From assembly GCF_011077185.1 (NCBI RefSeq), contig NC_048897.1, positions 14,433,232-14,497,231 on the forward strand: 64,000 bases of DNA, written 5' to 3'. Below are positions 36,411-48,671 of this stretch, piece after piece. Positions within the stretch are counted from its first letter, which is position 1. Each line of letters opens with the position of its first letter. The notes under the pieces were generated by a model. The model ran no database searches, was not told the origin of the DNA, and saw only the letters and a program-made list of their open reading frames with translations. The position numbers and the translations under genes were made by a program. Source of the DNA: Oxyura jamaicensis. Taxonomy: Eukaryota > Chordata > Aves > Anseriformes > Anatidae.

Positions 36411-37106
36411 TCACAGAATTACAGATTAGTTGAAGTTAGAAGAGACTTTTGGAGGTCATTTTGTCCCACACAAGTTGGCCCTGATCAAGGCCCTGATCAG
36501 GGCAATTAGAGACAGTTTCCCAGGACCATGTCCAGACACCTTTAAGATATCTGAAAGGAGGGAGACTTCACAATTCCTCTGGGCAACCTGTTCCAGTGCT
36601 CAGTCACCCCTGCAGAGAAAAAATGTTTCCTGATGTTCAGACAGACCCTCCTGTGTTTCAGTTTGTGCCCATTGCCTGGGTGCTCCTTCTTCATTGTACC
36701 CTCCCTTTAGATCTTATCAACAGATGTTGCTAAGATCTTCTCTGAACCTTCTCATCTCCACAATGAGCAGTCCCAGCCTTTCCTCATAGAGGAGGTTCTA
36801 CAGTCCCTTCATCATCTTTGTTACCTTGCACTGGATTCTCTCCAGTATGTTCAAATCTCTCTTGTACTTGGGAACCCAGAACTGGATGTAGTGCTCCAGC
36901 TGTGGCCTCACCAGTACTGAGCAGAGAGGAACACCTCCCTTGAAGTGCTGGAAGCACTCCTCCTAATGCAGCCCCAAATACCACTGGTCTTTGCCACAAG
37001 GCACATTGCTGCACCATGTTCAAATTTGTGTCCACCAGGATCCCCAGGTTCTTTTCTGCCAAGCTGCTTTCCTGCTCTATGGCCTCCAGCATGTACTGCT
37101 ACATGA
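36411..37106 (-). mobile_element. CR1 LINE, 5'-truncated copy with ORF2 C-terminus
   Basis: This is the longest CR1 piece, about 700 bases. On the minus strand it starts in the C-terminal part of ORF2, where LAEKNLGILVDTNLNM and QQCAL match the CR1 pattern LAEKDLGVLVD..LNMSQQCAL. After QQCAL the frame is lost, and the following residues of the 102-codon frame at 36784-37092 are out of frame. The DNA continues to match through the ORF2 end (complement of TCTGGGCAACCTGTTCCAGTG) to the 3' octamers (complement of AATCACAGAATTACAGA). It is a dead copy. Confidence 0.95.
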
Positions 37107-38056
37107 TTTTCGTATTACCAAATATTTTGCAGACATGAAAATGACTAAAAGAATCACAATCCTGCCAACCCTACATTTTTTCACTACTGTTAGATTACAG
37201 AGTATCCAACTGTCACAAGAGAGGCAATATTGTCCTATGCTATCATACAGAAATACATCTGTGCCATATACATTTGCACTTGTCTTTCTCATACTAATGC
37301 CTTTCATTTGTTGTGTTTAGGAACAAACTTATTTTGCCCAGTGTCTTCTGAGTGATTGGTCTGATTGCATCTTATGTTTCATGTCATTTCTTCACATGAA
37401 CTAACAAAAGTCATATTAGCTGCTAATGTACTAGCAATTATTTATTATTATTTTCTCATAAAAACATATCAAAACAATTGAAGTATCTGAGTATTTTCAT
37501 TTAAAAATATTGCATTGGCCACCATTGTAAATAGAAACTTATTTAAAATCATAAGGTTGGCAAAAATAATTTCTTACTAAGATCCTTAAAAATAAGAATC
37601 TCCAAATTTTAAGTCAGTTTATCAGTAAGGACATATATATATATACACATGTATGTATATATGTATACATACACTTACATAAAGCTCATTCCAATTTGCC
37701 AGACATGGCATTCCAGTTTGTGTTTTCACCCTGAGTTCTACAGTACAGTTATGCTCCCCTTAGGAATTTTGCTTCAGCTTCAGGATGGCCACGATTTTCT
37801 CCTATATTCAGTTACCTTCACATATATTTACTATGTTGGCCTTATTTCAACAAAGCACTTAAGCATGTATGTAAATTCATTTCTTCCCAAAATATATTTA
37901 ACTTTGTGCATAACTTTAAACATATCCTTATGCTGTGTTTCCTTCAGTGAAAGTAAGTAGTTTCACTTTTGTTAGTTCCACTTTTGTGGAACCAAGGTCA
38001 GGATACTGGCCAGTACCACTGGCCATGATGAGAGATTAAAATGATGGCCTTAACTC

Positions 38057-38107
38057 TTTTTTTTTTTTTTTTTTTTTTTTAAGAAAAATAAACAAACAAA
38101 CAAACAA
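38057..38107. repeat. T24 homopolymer plus (AAAC)n
   Basis: T24 (38057-38080) is followed closely by an A-rich tract with four AAAC units. The two halves are partly complementary, so the tract could fold back on itself. Confidence 0.88.
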
Positions 38108-39045
38108 GAACAACAAAATACAGTTTATGAAAGGAATGATGACCAAGTTATATTCTGGACATTGTAATACCAATACTTTGTTTTTTACACCTGCAGGAAG
38201 AAAACTCAGACTGCTAAATAACTACTAATAAATTAAAAGTAAATTGAAGTTATGGAGAAATTCCATTCCATCAAGAAATTCCATTCTGCACTGAAAGAGC
38301 AATAACTTTGGATAAAAGCTGGTCATTTCTACTTGTGAAGCTCCCAGTTCTGCCAATATCCTAAATATTCAGGAGCTTGATTTATTCTTTTATTAATATT
38401 CGTCATGAATACTTCCAGTGATATTTTCATCCTACATTGTTATGAGAGTCAACCTGGAGATGGGATAAATTTTTCAGCAGTTGCATTTGCTTGGTACACA
38501 AATGCCCACATTTTTCATCACTGTTCGTACTCATGCTTGAAAATGAAGACTTGCTTACCCTCCATGGATTTCCAGAGAGCTTCAATTCTTGTGAATGCAT
38601 GATTTTCACAGCTGATATCCTGAAAACATCTGAATTCATAGAAACCACAGGGCTCCTATGATTCCTTGAAGAGATGCAGCAGAACCATGTTCCTCTGAGT
38701 GAAAAATGACTCCCAGTGAGACAAATATGGTCTCAGAATAACAAAAACAGCACTACAGGAAAAAAAAAAAAAAAAGACAAAGACAACAAAACAAAAAATG
38801 CATCAGAGGCTTCTATGGTTATGTTAGAAACTGATTTTTACATTATTGAGAAAAACAATCAAATTTATTCAGCTTAACACCATGATATATCTTTTTTGAT
38901 AAGAAAATGAACGGTCAAAGAGAAACATACATGACTGCTGCCCATCTGCACTCTGCTCCACTGGCCTTTGCTAACTGAAGAGTGGAAACAGATACTTAGA
39001 TGAAAATAAAAAATGGGAAGATCTACAATGGGGGTGAGAAAAGAA

Positions 39046-39077
<32 letters not shown>

Positions 39078-39618
39078 TTGGAAAAGAGAATTTGTGTTCC
39101 AAATTAAACTGAAAAGGTAGGGGAAAATATCTTAAAATATATGGACATTTCCTTTAAGGCCTAGGATTCATGGAGCCAACAATATTGGAGAAATAACCTT
39201 AAGATATCATGCTGAATTGAATCTGGAAAGAATTTCTAAGTGTTGAAAAGGTTTCACTTCAGCAACTAGGAACAACCTCCTCTCCTTCCCTGGAACAAGT
39301 GCAATGCATCTCAATTGTTCAGCTATAAAGCTAGTTGGGCTTTCCCAGCATTTTTTTAAAAATTCTTCACAATTTATTCTTCAATTTCTTCAAAATTTTT
39401 ATTCTTTCTTCTTACTGCATTGCATTAAGAAATAGATCTGGTCATTTCACAATTTGTTTAAAGATTTCATCTGATTTTGCAAATTAAAAAGTAATGCTTC
39501 CCTTTTTATCTAGCTGTTTTTTGTTGTATGATTTCATGTCATGAGGCTTAGAGATGATTATAGTTTGTGTGATGGTCACACCTCCCTAGACAAATAGTTG
39601 CAGTTATTTCCTACACAG

Positions 39619-39708
39619 AAAAAAAAAATATATATATATATGGAAGAACATTTCCAGGTAAAGTGAGATTTAAGACATGTCTATGTCAGAAAAAAATATA
39701 TATATATT
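39619..39708. repeat. Paired poly-A/(TA)n tracts
   Basis: Two tracts of the same form, a CAGA word leading into an A-run and then ATATATAT, occur at 39619-39641 and 39690-39708. Confidence 0.75.
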
Positions 39709-40583
39709 GAAAAGCAAAATACCTTGTCTGGCCAAGCCATTTGCATCCTTAATTTCCATGATTTTATTTATTTAATACAAGCTTTTCAGAGGAATTTAAC
39801 AAATCAAAATACAAACAGTTACCTCTGAGATCACAAGGCATCAGAAGAATGTGAAGAATGTTCTAACCCCAGAGGAAAACCTTGTTTAAGTGATGAAATC
39901 CTTGCAGTGGAAATCTACGAAATCTCAGTGAGTGGAATCTCTTCTTGTCAGAACTTTCAATAAGAGCAGCTGCAGATACTGAAAGCATTAAATAAAAATT
40001 ACCAACAAGCTGTCTTACCTGTGTGCACTCAACAGAAAGGAAGGGCAAACATGAGCAGGTAGTCCTTGTACATCAGTCAAAATTCTGACAGCTACCATGT
40101 AACATCTGACAACACTGACATGTGCTGTACTCCCTAAGATATTCCTTTAACTGAACCATAAAAAGACAAATAAATTAGTAATAGTACTTCTCCTGTCAAT
40201 GTCCTTTCTCGCAGACTTCTCACGCTGTTGATTAGCATTGTTTGAAGTGATTCATCAATATGTTTACTTCCTCAAGGAAGAAAAAAGAAGTATACTGAAT
40301 TATTTTATTACTCTTTTAAAAGCAGCAAAATAAGGGGCACCTGACTCCTCATGATCACTTATTCATTTCTAGAAAAATGACAGACAAAAATCAGCATAAT
40401 ACTTCCCCACTAGTCAAGCTTTACAGATTAGATTTTGTTTCCATTCTTCACTACTATTGTAGAAGCTTTGTTAACTAAACCAGTAAAGAAATCAGATTAC
40501 CTGTCAGATTTGTCCTTTCATTGCAGAGTAATATTTTTAAAACAGTTTCTTTTTTAGAAATAAAATACACTTCTCAGTGATTA

Positions 40584-40606
40584 TTTTTTTTTTTTTGGGG
40601 GGGGGG
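40584..40606. repeat. T13/G10 homopolymer junction
   Basis: A run of 13 T joins directly to a run of 10 G (40597-40606). Runs like this are error-prone in sequencing, so the exact lengths are uncertain. Confidence 0.85.
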
Positions 40607-40689
40607 TTGGATTGAAGCATAATTGTGAAAAACTTCACAGTTTCACAGACTCACAGGGCTTTGAATACTTAAAAAGCTTTAATGACTCA

Positions 40690-40860
40690 CCTCACCCAGA
40701 GCCTCCACACACATTTCAGCTCAGGTATGGACCTTCAGTCCTTACTCCAGCTCACTGCTGGAGTCTTATGCGGGCCTTCCTGGGGCCAGCCCTCCCATGT
40801 AATGCTGTGCCTTGCTGTGCCATGCCGTGCCTGTCCCATCAAATCCAGCAGGGCCAGTAA
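40690..40860. other. GC-richer patch with TGCYGTGCC repeats
   Basis: A clearly more GC-rich stretch than its surroundings. It includes three near-copies of TGCTGTGCC (about 40803-40831). Two short overlapping open frames cross it in different frames, with no recognisable domain. It might be a remnant of a GC-rich minisatellite or of an unrecognised repeat. Confidence 0.45.
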
Positions 40861-41021
40861 TGCCTGCTAGTGCCCTCATGGCCATGATGGTAACAATCAA
40901 AGAAAACTGTGGAAGTCAGAGGAATATTTGCACAATTCTTTTAACACTAATTGACGGTCTAATTTTAATGTGAAATATAACTGAATAACGTGATTTTCAA
41001 CTGCATTTAAGTCAAAGTCTG

Positions 41022-41025
<4 letters not shown>

Positions 41026-41053
<28 letters not shown>
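41026..41053. repeat. A28 homopolymer
   Basis: An uninterrupted run of 28 A. No retroposon body is recognised next to it. Confidence 0.9.
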
Positions 41054-41055
<2 letters not shown>

Positions 41056-44000
41056 CCTGCATGTATTGTTGCTTTCTCAGGGTGTCTGTAAGCAGACAGA
41101 TGAAGTCTTTCATACAGATTGTAATATTTTAAAAAATGGTTCATTATGCAAAAGTTATGCATGGAGATTAAGTGATGCAGGCTTGGCTTTCAGCATAGAA
41201 TATAGGGATTGCATGCTGGAATCACCATGAAGAGTATTATATCTACATGGCTTACAGATATCCATTTCTCACCTACTTTTTATATCTTTATATTATGCAA
41301 TGGCCCTGGGCCAATGGAAAAAGCTCCAAAACCAAGTGAATCTGAGCTATTATCAAAGATATTGTGCCCACATTTCCTTGTTCTACTTGGCATCAAGCAG
41401 ATACATTTTTTTTCTCCTTTTTCTTTACAATGATCCAAGTTCTCCAAAATATATTTATATGGCATTACAATTCTTTTACTTCTGCCAGATATCCTGTCTT
41501 TGCTACATATACATCCAGTGTAATAATGATTCAAAAACAGATTTCTGTTCTCAGTTTTTCTGCTAATCTCTGGACTACATTAACATAATTGGACAAGCCA
41601 AAGAATCCTGAGTAGTCTGGTTTATACAGCAAAGAAAATATTCATTTTTATGATACCCCCTATTTTCATTCTGTAAATGTTCTTTATATGACTTACAGAA
41701 TCAACCTAAGGAATAGAAAATGTGATCACTGAGATTTGTATGCTACATGGATGCCCAACCACCAATGCAGTATTCTGCACCATTGCACTCCACCATTTAA
41801 TTAGTGCATTCTCAAAACTCAAGTTTTTGTTCGTCATTCTGTATAGCATAATAAAGTGATAAAATGTTTAGTCTTTCCAATGGGTTGTGGAATGCTGATT
41901 ATACATTTAGAGGGTTGTGCTACTATTTAGTAACATATTAATTAAGCAAAGTTTTTCAATCATTGACTTTCTGAAATTTTTGCCCTTCCTGTTTGGGATA
42001 AGACTTCATTATCTTTACAGAACCTGTATGAAGTCACATAGAAGCCACCGTAATTCAAGAATGTCATACTAATCATTGAAAACAGGAATATCACAACCAG
42101 AAATTATAGCTACCTTTTACAGTCTCATTTAAAGTATATGTGCATGCTGCTGTGTTTTACATGCCTCCTCTGTCACAGACATATGTAGGTAAAACTCCTA
42201 CGGCCAGAGCACAAAACTACATAATTTGTTCTTATTCATACTTGATTGCTTATGCCTCTTCTAGATTTACCTTCCTGTTAGCATGTCATTGTTCCTTTTC
42301 ACAGTGTAAAGCAAGATGCAGCACATGTGCAGTACAAACCAAGGTTTTTCTGTGACTCAGTGGGATCATTCATCTGGTCTCAGGAACAAGGAAGTGTTCC
42401 CAGATTTCCTAGTCATGATTATCCTGTGTGTCTAGCTCTTTTTCAGCCAACTTATAATGTTGCTCAGAGACTGCTACTTTATGAGTTTTTTTAAAGTTTC
42501 CTCTGATTAACACTTGGTTAGCATAGCAATCAGAATGAACTCAAAGAGCAAGCGAAGCATATTCACTTAGTAAATACGGCAGTTTAAGAACTTTTAAAAC
42601 TTGATTTTCAGACTGCTCTGAACTGCTTTTACTAGGGAGCACTGGTCTTTTGCTTCCTTGTCTTACCCGTATGATTTCTGAAGATAGTGTATCAAAATCT
42701 AGCTCCAGGCTTACCTTACTTGAGGTCTCTTAAGCTTATGATGAGTCTTCTAAAGAGTAGATCTTCCAATGGCCTGTGTCTTAGTCTTATTTTTTAGGGA
42801 ACTTACTTTCTCTTCAGCTATGAAAGGATCTTACATTCTCATTACTTGTCAATTATTTGGGCATTGCTCTAAAATCTTACTTTCTTCAGGTTAGTGAACA
42901 CTGAAGAATTTTTTTATTATGAATATAGATAACACCCAAATAATGATTAACTTTTCTTATCCTTTATGCTTCTAATAGAGTTTCATGTATGTTAGTATTG
43001 ATAGAAAAGTCTAAATCTCTTAATTTGTCATGGAAATTTAGAAAAAAAAAAAAAAAAAGAAAAAAACATAAATATCATTCAGATTCTTTGTATGTTTTAT
43101 GTCATTAACATATATAAATTAGAAAGTTTTGAAAGTCATTTATCTACTTATGCTAAGAAGTATCAATACATGAAGATTGCTTCTCATTTTAAAGAAGTAA
43201 TATTGAAGGATTTTGCATACCAGCCTCGTGACCTGTATTTACAACTTACTATTTTTGTCTTTACACTTATCTAAATAAGCAACTGATATAAATAAAAATT
43301 AAAAAAAAAAAATATGAATACACATTTGTAAGAAATTCATTCAAATCTACCTATTAAATGTGACACAACAAATTCATAGTTGAAAATGGAAGGAAAAGAG
43401 AATAGAGCACAGCTGTAGTGACGTGACTAATCCATGTTCATGTCCTTGATCTTCATTTGCTGTTGGGGTTAATAAGCATACTTTTTATTCCAGACTTAGC
43501 AAAAGGCTATGATATGATATGCTTTTGCTGAAAGAAACTCATTGGAAACCATGGAAAAAGCAACTTGCTTTTAGACCTTTTCACCATCATATGCCCATCT
43601 TTGAACATTTTATAAGCTAGATCTGCACACACACAAAAAAGAAACAATACCAAAAAAAAAAAAAAAATCATAAAAACTAAAATCCCCAACATATATATGG
43701 TCTTTAAAAAGTAGTTGCTTTAAAAGTTTGGTTCTCTTTGGAGAATTCTTTCAACTTTTTGATACTTGATGAAGTGTTTTTAAATTTTTTGAAGTTACTT
43801 TATTTAGCAATTAAGACAATCATGATGATACTTTGTGAGTGCATGAGGGTGATGTGTATATGGTGCAGTATGTGTGACCGTTTTTCATTGGTTAGAAAGA
43901 ATAGGGTTTATATATCGTACTTGAAGCCATATCATAGGACTTTACATGTCACGTAAATGAAGCAAAAGACAATTCAAGACAGTGAGTCATTACTCTTTCC

Positions 44001-47000
44001 TAAATATTGGGTATGGTGTAGACTCAAAGAATAAAATGAAGTACTCATCAAAGATTAAATTCTGTTTATTTGCCAGACAGATAATGCAGCTGTAAAAACT
44101 TTTGGCCAGCTAGCAGCTGTAAAGAATATAATGTGTAATAATAAGTCTGTAATATTTACTTTAGAAAGCGAATTTATGGTTGGGTATTAAGTAGAAGTGG
44201 TGTTCTCTTCAGCTCCTGAATATGATGACAATTCCAGAAAAGAATTACAACCAAAGGATAATAGATTAAACATTTCACTTATGAGGAAATAGTAATTTAT
44301 AATGCCATTAACAAACAAACAAACAAATTACTTGAGAGAGGAGAAAAAATGAAAATTAGAAACACTAGAAACACCAGTTGTTTTTATATAATGTGAGATT
44401 TTGCTCCCCATTTTTATAAAGATCAAGCTCAGGAAACTGCTTGAAAACCAGTTCAATTCAAAGGCTCTTTTATCTCTTTTATGAAGTTCTGTTTTATTTT
44501 ATGAAACACTATTTTTGTTATTTGTTAATACTACTTTTGTTATTTACCTAACAAAATTGAACATTGGAGATTAATTACTTGTGAAGTACATGTGATGGCC
44601 CTGAGGTTTCATTGGGTGGCATTAGAGGCTACCTACTGTATCTTAAAAGTGGTGTAAACTTAATTAAAACACAGATATTTCATATGGCCAGTTCCATGCT
44701 AGTGGAGCTCTAGCTGTTTATAGTAGCTCTTATAAAGAGCTCATGGACTCATACCAGAAAGACAGCTAAAATTCTGTCATTTATACTCTGCTTAACCAAT
44801 TCACCCATAAGGTGTCCATTGACATTGGTAACTGAGAAAGGAGTTTGGTTCTGATAGTCCAGATTTACCCCCAGTCTAAAAACAGACTTTGATTCACTTT
44901 TGTTCTAAAAATGTCCATGTTTGGAAGAAGAATTCAGGAATGTCTTGGAAATAAGGCTTCTCTAGTCTTTTTAGAATAAATTTAAGGTAGAGGATTGGTT
45001 AGCTAGTTTTCCGTTCAAGTGTGTCTTTATTAGAAAAGCTTATTTATAGCTGAAAATAAGGGACATTCAATCTTGTCCTGAATGTCCTGGACCTCTATAG
45101 TATACCACCATCTTTCACTGAGTTTAGGAAAGACAAGTCAAAATAGACCTCCTCCACTATCATCTCTCTAATAATATGAAGGTTATGGAAATATATGGAT
45201 ATGACCTCCTACTTGGGAAAGGAATAATTTATTATGTTTTTTTGCTATTTACTCGACAGTTTAAAAGAAGATGTAGTTCTTTATTCTGTCATTCTCCAGT
45301 GCTAGAATAACACCATTCCACATCAGTGTGGACCTGTTCAGCTTTCCAAATGCTACAGTTTATCTCCCCTTTACAATCCTCTGAACTTGCTGTTCATCAT
45401 GAATAGCCAGACAAAAAAATTAAGAGAGAAACTGAGTACAAAATTTTCATTTCTGTAAGCTGGGACTTTTCATGTGGCCCAGGGTTTCCCCTGAGAGCAC
45501 ACTTGACATGTTAAAGAAGTTTTGGTCTCTGAGGCTTTATTTTGTTCTGGGTTGAAGAGGTCATTCCCCAGGTCTGAATCGTGGCAATTCCATTTAAATT
45601 TTAACAGTAAGAATGTTACTGGGCTTTGCCCAGAATAAAATATTGTTTTCTTGTTATGCACTGTGATACCTGTAGTTGCCTCAGTAACCATAATTATGAA
45701 TAATAATATTTAGCACTTTTTTTAAGGGACATTCCCATACATTCTATGCATTAATTAAGCATCAAATCCATCTGTATCTCAGTTTATCACTAACAGATGA
45801 AGAGCATGGAGAAGTGAGGCCTAAATTCTCTCCCGTTAACTGTCAATGCAATTGCTGAAGTTATAAACATAGGTATTTGTTACAGAGAGTGGAGGGGACT
45901 GCACTGTTCCCGAAGGTGATTCAGTCCTTAACAGGTCTGAACTGAATTAGGTGCTTCAACAGCCAGTCAAGATAAAACTGGGCACTAAAGACAAGGTCAC
46001 TTAACTATCATTTTATTCTCAAGGCATTAGCTATACAGCTAATCTAAGAGCTGACTTTTGGACAATTCTAATTGCTTTCCTTTTTCTGCCACACACAGAT
46101 CATTCATGGGTGAAGGGGGTGCGGATATGGATGGGACAGTCTTATAAAAGCTGATGCTTCCAATCTGAAGTCAAGACATATTTTAACGGTAGTCTCCCAA
46201 ACCACAAATTCGCAGAATCTAAAATGACAATACATCTGGTAAGGAAAAGGAAATCCCTCTTTGCACCTAAAACTAATACCTAAGCAGCAAAAATATTTTT
46301 TAAAAGGCCTTTTTAATTATTCTCCATAGTAACCTTTTCTTTTAGGATCGCCATATGTACCCCATTACCCAGTGATCTGACTTTAAATTTGTATGGCACA
46401 TTAGGGCCTTATTGTTCTGGATTGCAAAGGGATGCATTAAAATGGCACATATTTTGCTATTTATGTTTCCTTGGTAATTTAAAAAAAAAAAAAATCATGC
46501 CATTAACAGTGATTACTGCTAAGGTACTAAGGTCACCTTTTAATTTTAAGAAACAGAATAAAAGCCTTAGAAAGGTAATAAAATGCAGTGCAGAATTGTC
46601 ACTGGGCAGAAGTTTGGGAAGAGGAAGCTGAAAAAATTCAAGCTTGCTTTTTGCTGACATCATGATATGAATTAAATGATCAGACTCAGTTGCTAAGGCA
46701 ATACCAGGAACACTGTCTTCTGTTTGTCATTAAGTTCCTTCATCTCCCACTTAATTTGTAATTATAGGCTTTAATACCTGATGTTAGCTGGGATTTTGGT
46801 CAATCTATGCAACACCAATATTTGATGATAAGGTCCCTGGGTTAATTAGTTGGAAATCTTCCCTGGAAGTTCCAGCTAATCAAATTTGTACATGCAATCC
46901 AGTGAGTATATTACCACAGTAAGTTTTAGAACAGATGTCTGATGTTAGAGCAGCCTCTTTACAGTAGAATTTAAACCTCCCTTTCTCAGTAATGACGTAG

Positions 47001-47341
47001 GTTAAAGAATGGGGTTACATGCTTTTATCCATGAAGAATGGATAAAATTAAACTCTTTGCTGAGAAATTAGCCTTAAGCACTTGTCAATAAAGGCAAATA
47101 GGTTTTTATACACCAACATGTACACTTGGTAAGTTGGGGTTCTCTTTTATTGCCTTTTGCAGTAGGTAAAATAGACATTTATAATCATCACCCTGGTATT
47201 ACTGTTTAAATAATTGTTAAGAATTTTTAGTGATGGGAAACATTGGAGTTGGCCCATGGGCTCTTACTAACCTAGTTGTTTGTATCCTAGGTCAGCTATG
47301 ATTCCTGTCAGCCCTGCCAGACATTCGTTAAACATAGCCTC

Positions 47342-47523
47342 AGTTGGTGATTGCCCAGCTCTCCAACCTGTCCAGATCTCTCTGCAAGGCCTTTCCACCT
47401 GAGTCCACAACTCCTCCAAGTTTAGTGTCATTGGCAAATTTGCTCAAAACACCTTCTAGTCCTACATCCAAATTGTTTACAAAAGCATTGAAGAGGACTG
47501 GTCCTAAAATGGAGCTTTGGGGG

Positions 47524-47527
<4 letters not shown>
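47342..47527 (-). mobile_element. CR1 LINE fragment, reverse transcriptase region
   Basis: The minus strand encodes a readable piece of CR1 ORF2 reverse transcriptase: QSSILGPVLFNAFVNNLD, then LSKFANDTKLGGVVD, then ALQRDLDRLESWAITN. These match the CR1 pattern QGSVLGPVLFN.F..DLD...SKFADDTKL and ALQRDLDRLE.WA. The catalytic FADD box reads FAND, so the first aspartate of the pair is lost. Both ends are cut off; the upstream (RT N-terminal) side runs straight into an (AT)n tract. No 3' UTR is attached. Confidence 0.92.
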
Positions 47528-47564
<37 letters not shown>

Positions 47565-47582
47565 CACATATATATATATATT
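47528..47582. repeat. (AT)n microsatellite
   Basis: An alternating TA tract of about 36 bases, an ACACA interruption, then a second TATATATATA block. It forms the broken edge of the CR1 reverse transcriptase fragment. The (Tyr-Ile)n residues in the overlapping open frame come from this tract. Confidence 0.93.
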
Positions 47583-48624
47583 TAACAATAGCAGGAGAAT
47601 TGTCAGATTGTATTATTTTTTTCTTTCTCATACTTTATCTCTTTGCTATCACATTTCTTTGATGAAAAAAAATAGAAAAAAAAAATAAAAGAAATAATTT
47701 CTTTGACTTTAGACAAGAAGCAAAGCTGCAAAACTCTAGTTCACCTAATGGATCTTTCTCGATACAATCATATATGAGATTTATCTCTGAATAGCTTTTG
47801 ATCTTTCTTTCTTTCCCAACACCATGCCTAAACTGGATGGAGAAAAGAAGTAGGATTTTTTATATATATATTATTTTTTCCAAGTCCTACAACTAAACAC
47901 CTTTTCTCCTTTTAATAATACTTACACTACACCAGGTAAATCTCAGTTGAGAGCAAGCTGTAGTTCTAAGAAATTCATCCTTTCCATCTGAAAGATGCCC
48001 AGGAAACTCAGTGAGAAAAAAAAAAAAAATGTGATGGGTAAACAAAAAAATCTTATATCATTCTTTTATCAGACATTCTACTGTGTTCTTGCTCCCCTCA
48101 GAGATCTCTGAATCACCTTATGGTAGCTTCTTCTTTCTATATGTGGTGGGCCAGATGAGTGTGTTAGAAGAGTTTTATCTGATAGTATTTCCAAGGAGTT
48201 TGCTATTGAGGAGTTTCCAAATGTGCATTTCTAGTTACTCAGTGTCTATACTACTAAACAAAACCAGTCAGGAAATGTTCTTTGACCCTGAGGCTGAGAT
48301 ACATTCCAGCTTGCATTTACATGGCTAAACTACAGTGTAAATTTATCCTCCAAACTGGAGAAGTACTATCAAAACAGCCTACTGGGAATGGACAGTTGCA
48401 CATTCTATTCCCCAAATCAAGAGCTGCTATTGCCTGGGAGAGCACTGCCTCTCATGGAAAAGTAAAGTAGCATGCCAGTGTGTGGTTTAATACTTAAACA
48501 GGGACAAATGAATTATGATATGCAGACATAAGACACCATTGTGTGTCTACTAGTGGGCATGGACACTAAGGCTATTTGAACAATGTAAAGACACTAAGTG
48601 CAAATACCTGAGTAAGATAGTCAG

Positions 48625-48671
48625 CTTTCTTTCCTCCTTCTTTCCTTTCTTCCCTCCTTCCTTCCTTCCTT
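48625..48671. repeat. (TTCC)n/(TTTC)n pyrimidine tract
   Basis: An imperfect tetranucleotide tract of about 47 bases, all pyrimidine. It belongs to the same repeat class as the CTTC array at 28571-28797. Confidence 0.85.

Larger units (their letters stand above)
37107..47341. other. Anonymous AT-rich DNA, no gene seen
   Basis: About 10 kb with no supportable gene. It includes a TA-rich block at about 37631-37675, T24 plus (AAAC)n at 38057-38107, AT tracts at 39619-39641 and 39690-39708, a T13/G10 junction followed by a GC-richer patch (40584-40860), and A28 at 41026-41053. Short open frames overlap on both strands and have no recognisable domains. Confidence 0.5.

Noticed and set aside
36784..37092. 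102-codon minus-strand open frame
   Set aside because: It is the degraded C-terminal part of CR1 ORF2 with a frame shift after QQCAL, so it is annotated as part of the CR1 element and not as a host gene.
40634..40668. TTCACAGTTTCACAGACTCACAGG, similar to CR1 octamers in reverse
   Set aside because: No GGTTGGAAGGGACC or other CR1 sequence follows, so chance or an extreme remnant cannot be separated.
44508..44545. ACTATTTTTGTTATTT / ACTACTTTTGTTATTT tandem, period 22
   Set aside because: Two short AT-rich copies; ordinary slippage with no further structure.
44705..44742. GAGCTCT ... AGAGCTC inverted pair
   Set aside because: Arms of only 7 bases with a 24-base spacer are expected by chance in 64 kb.
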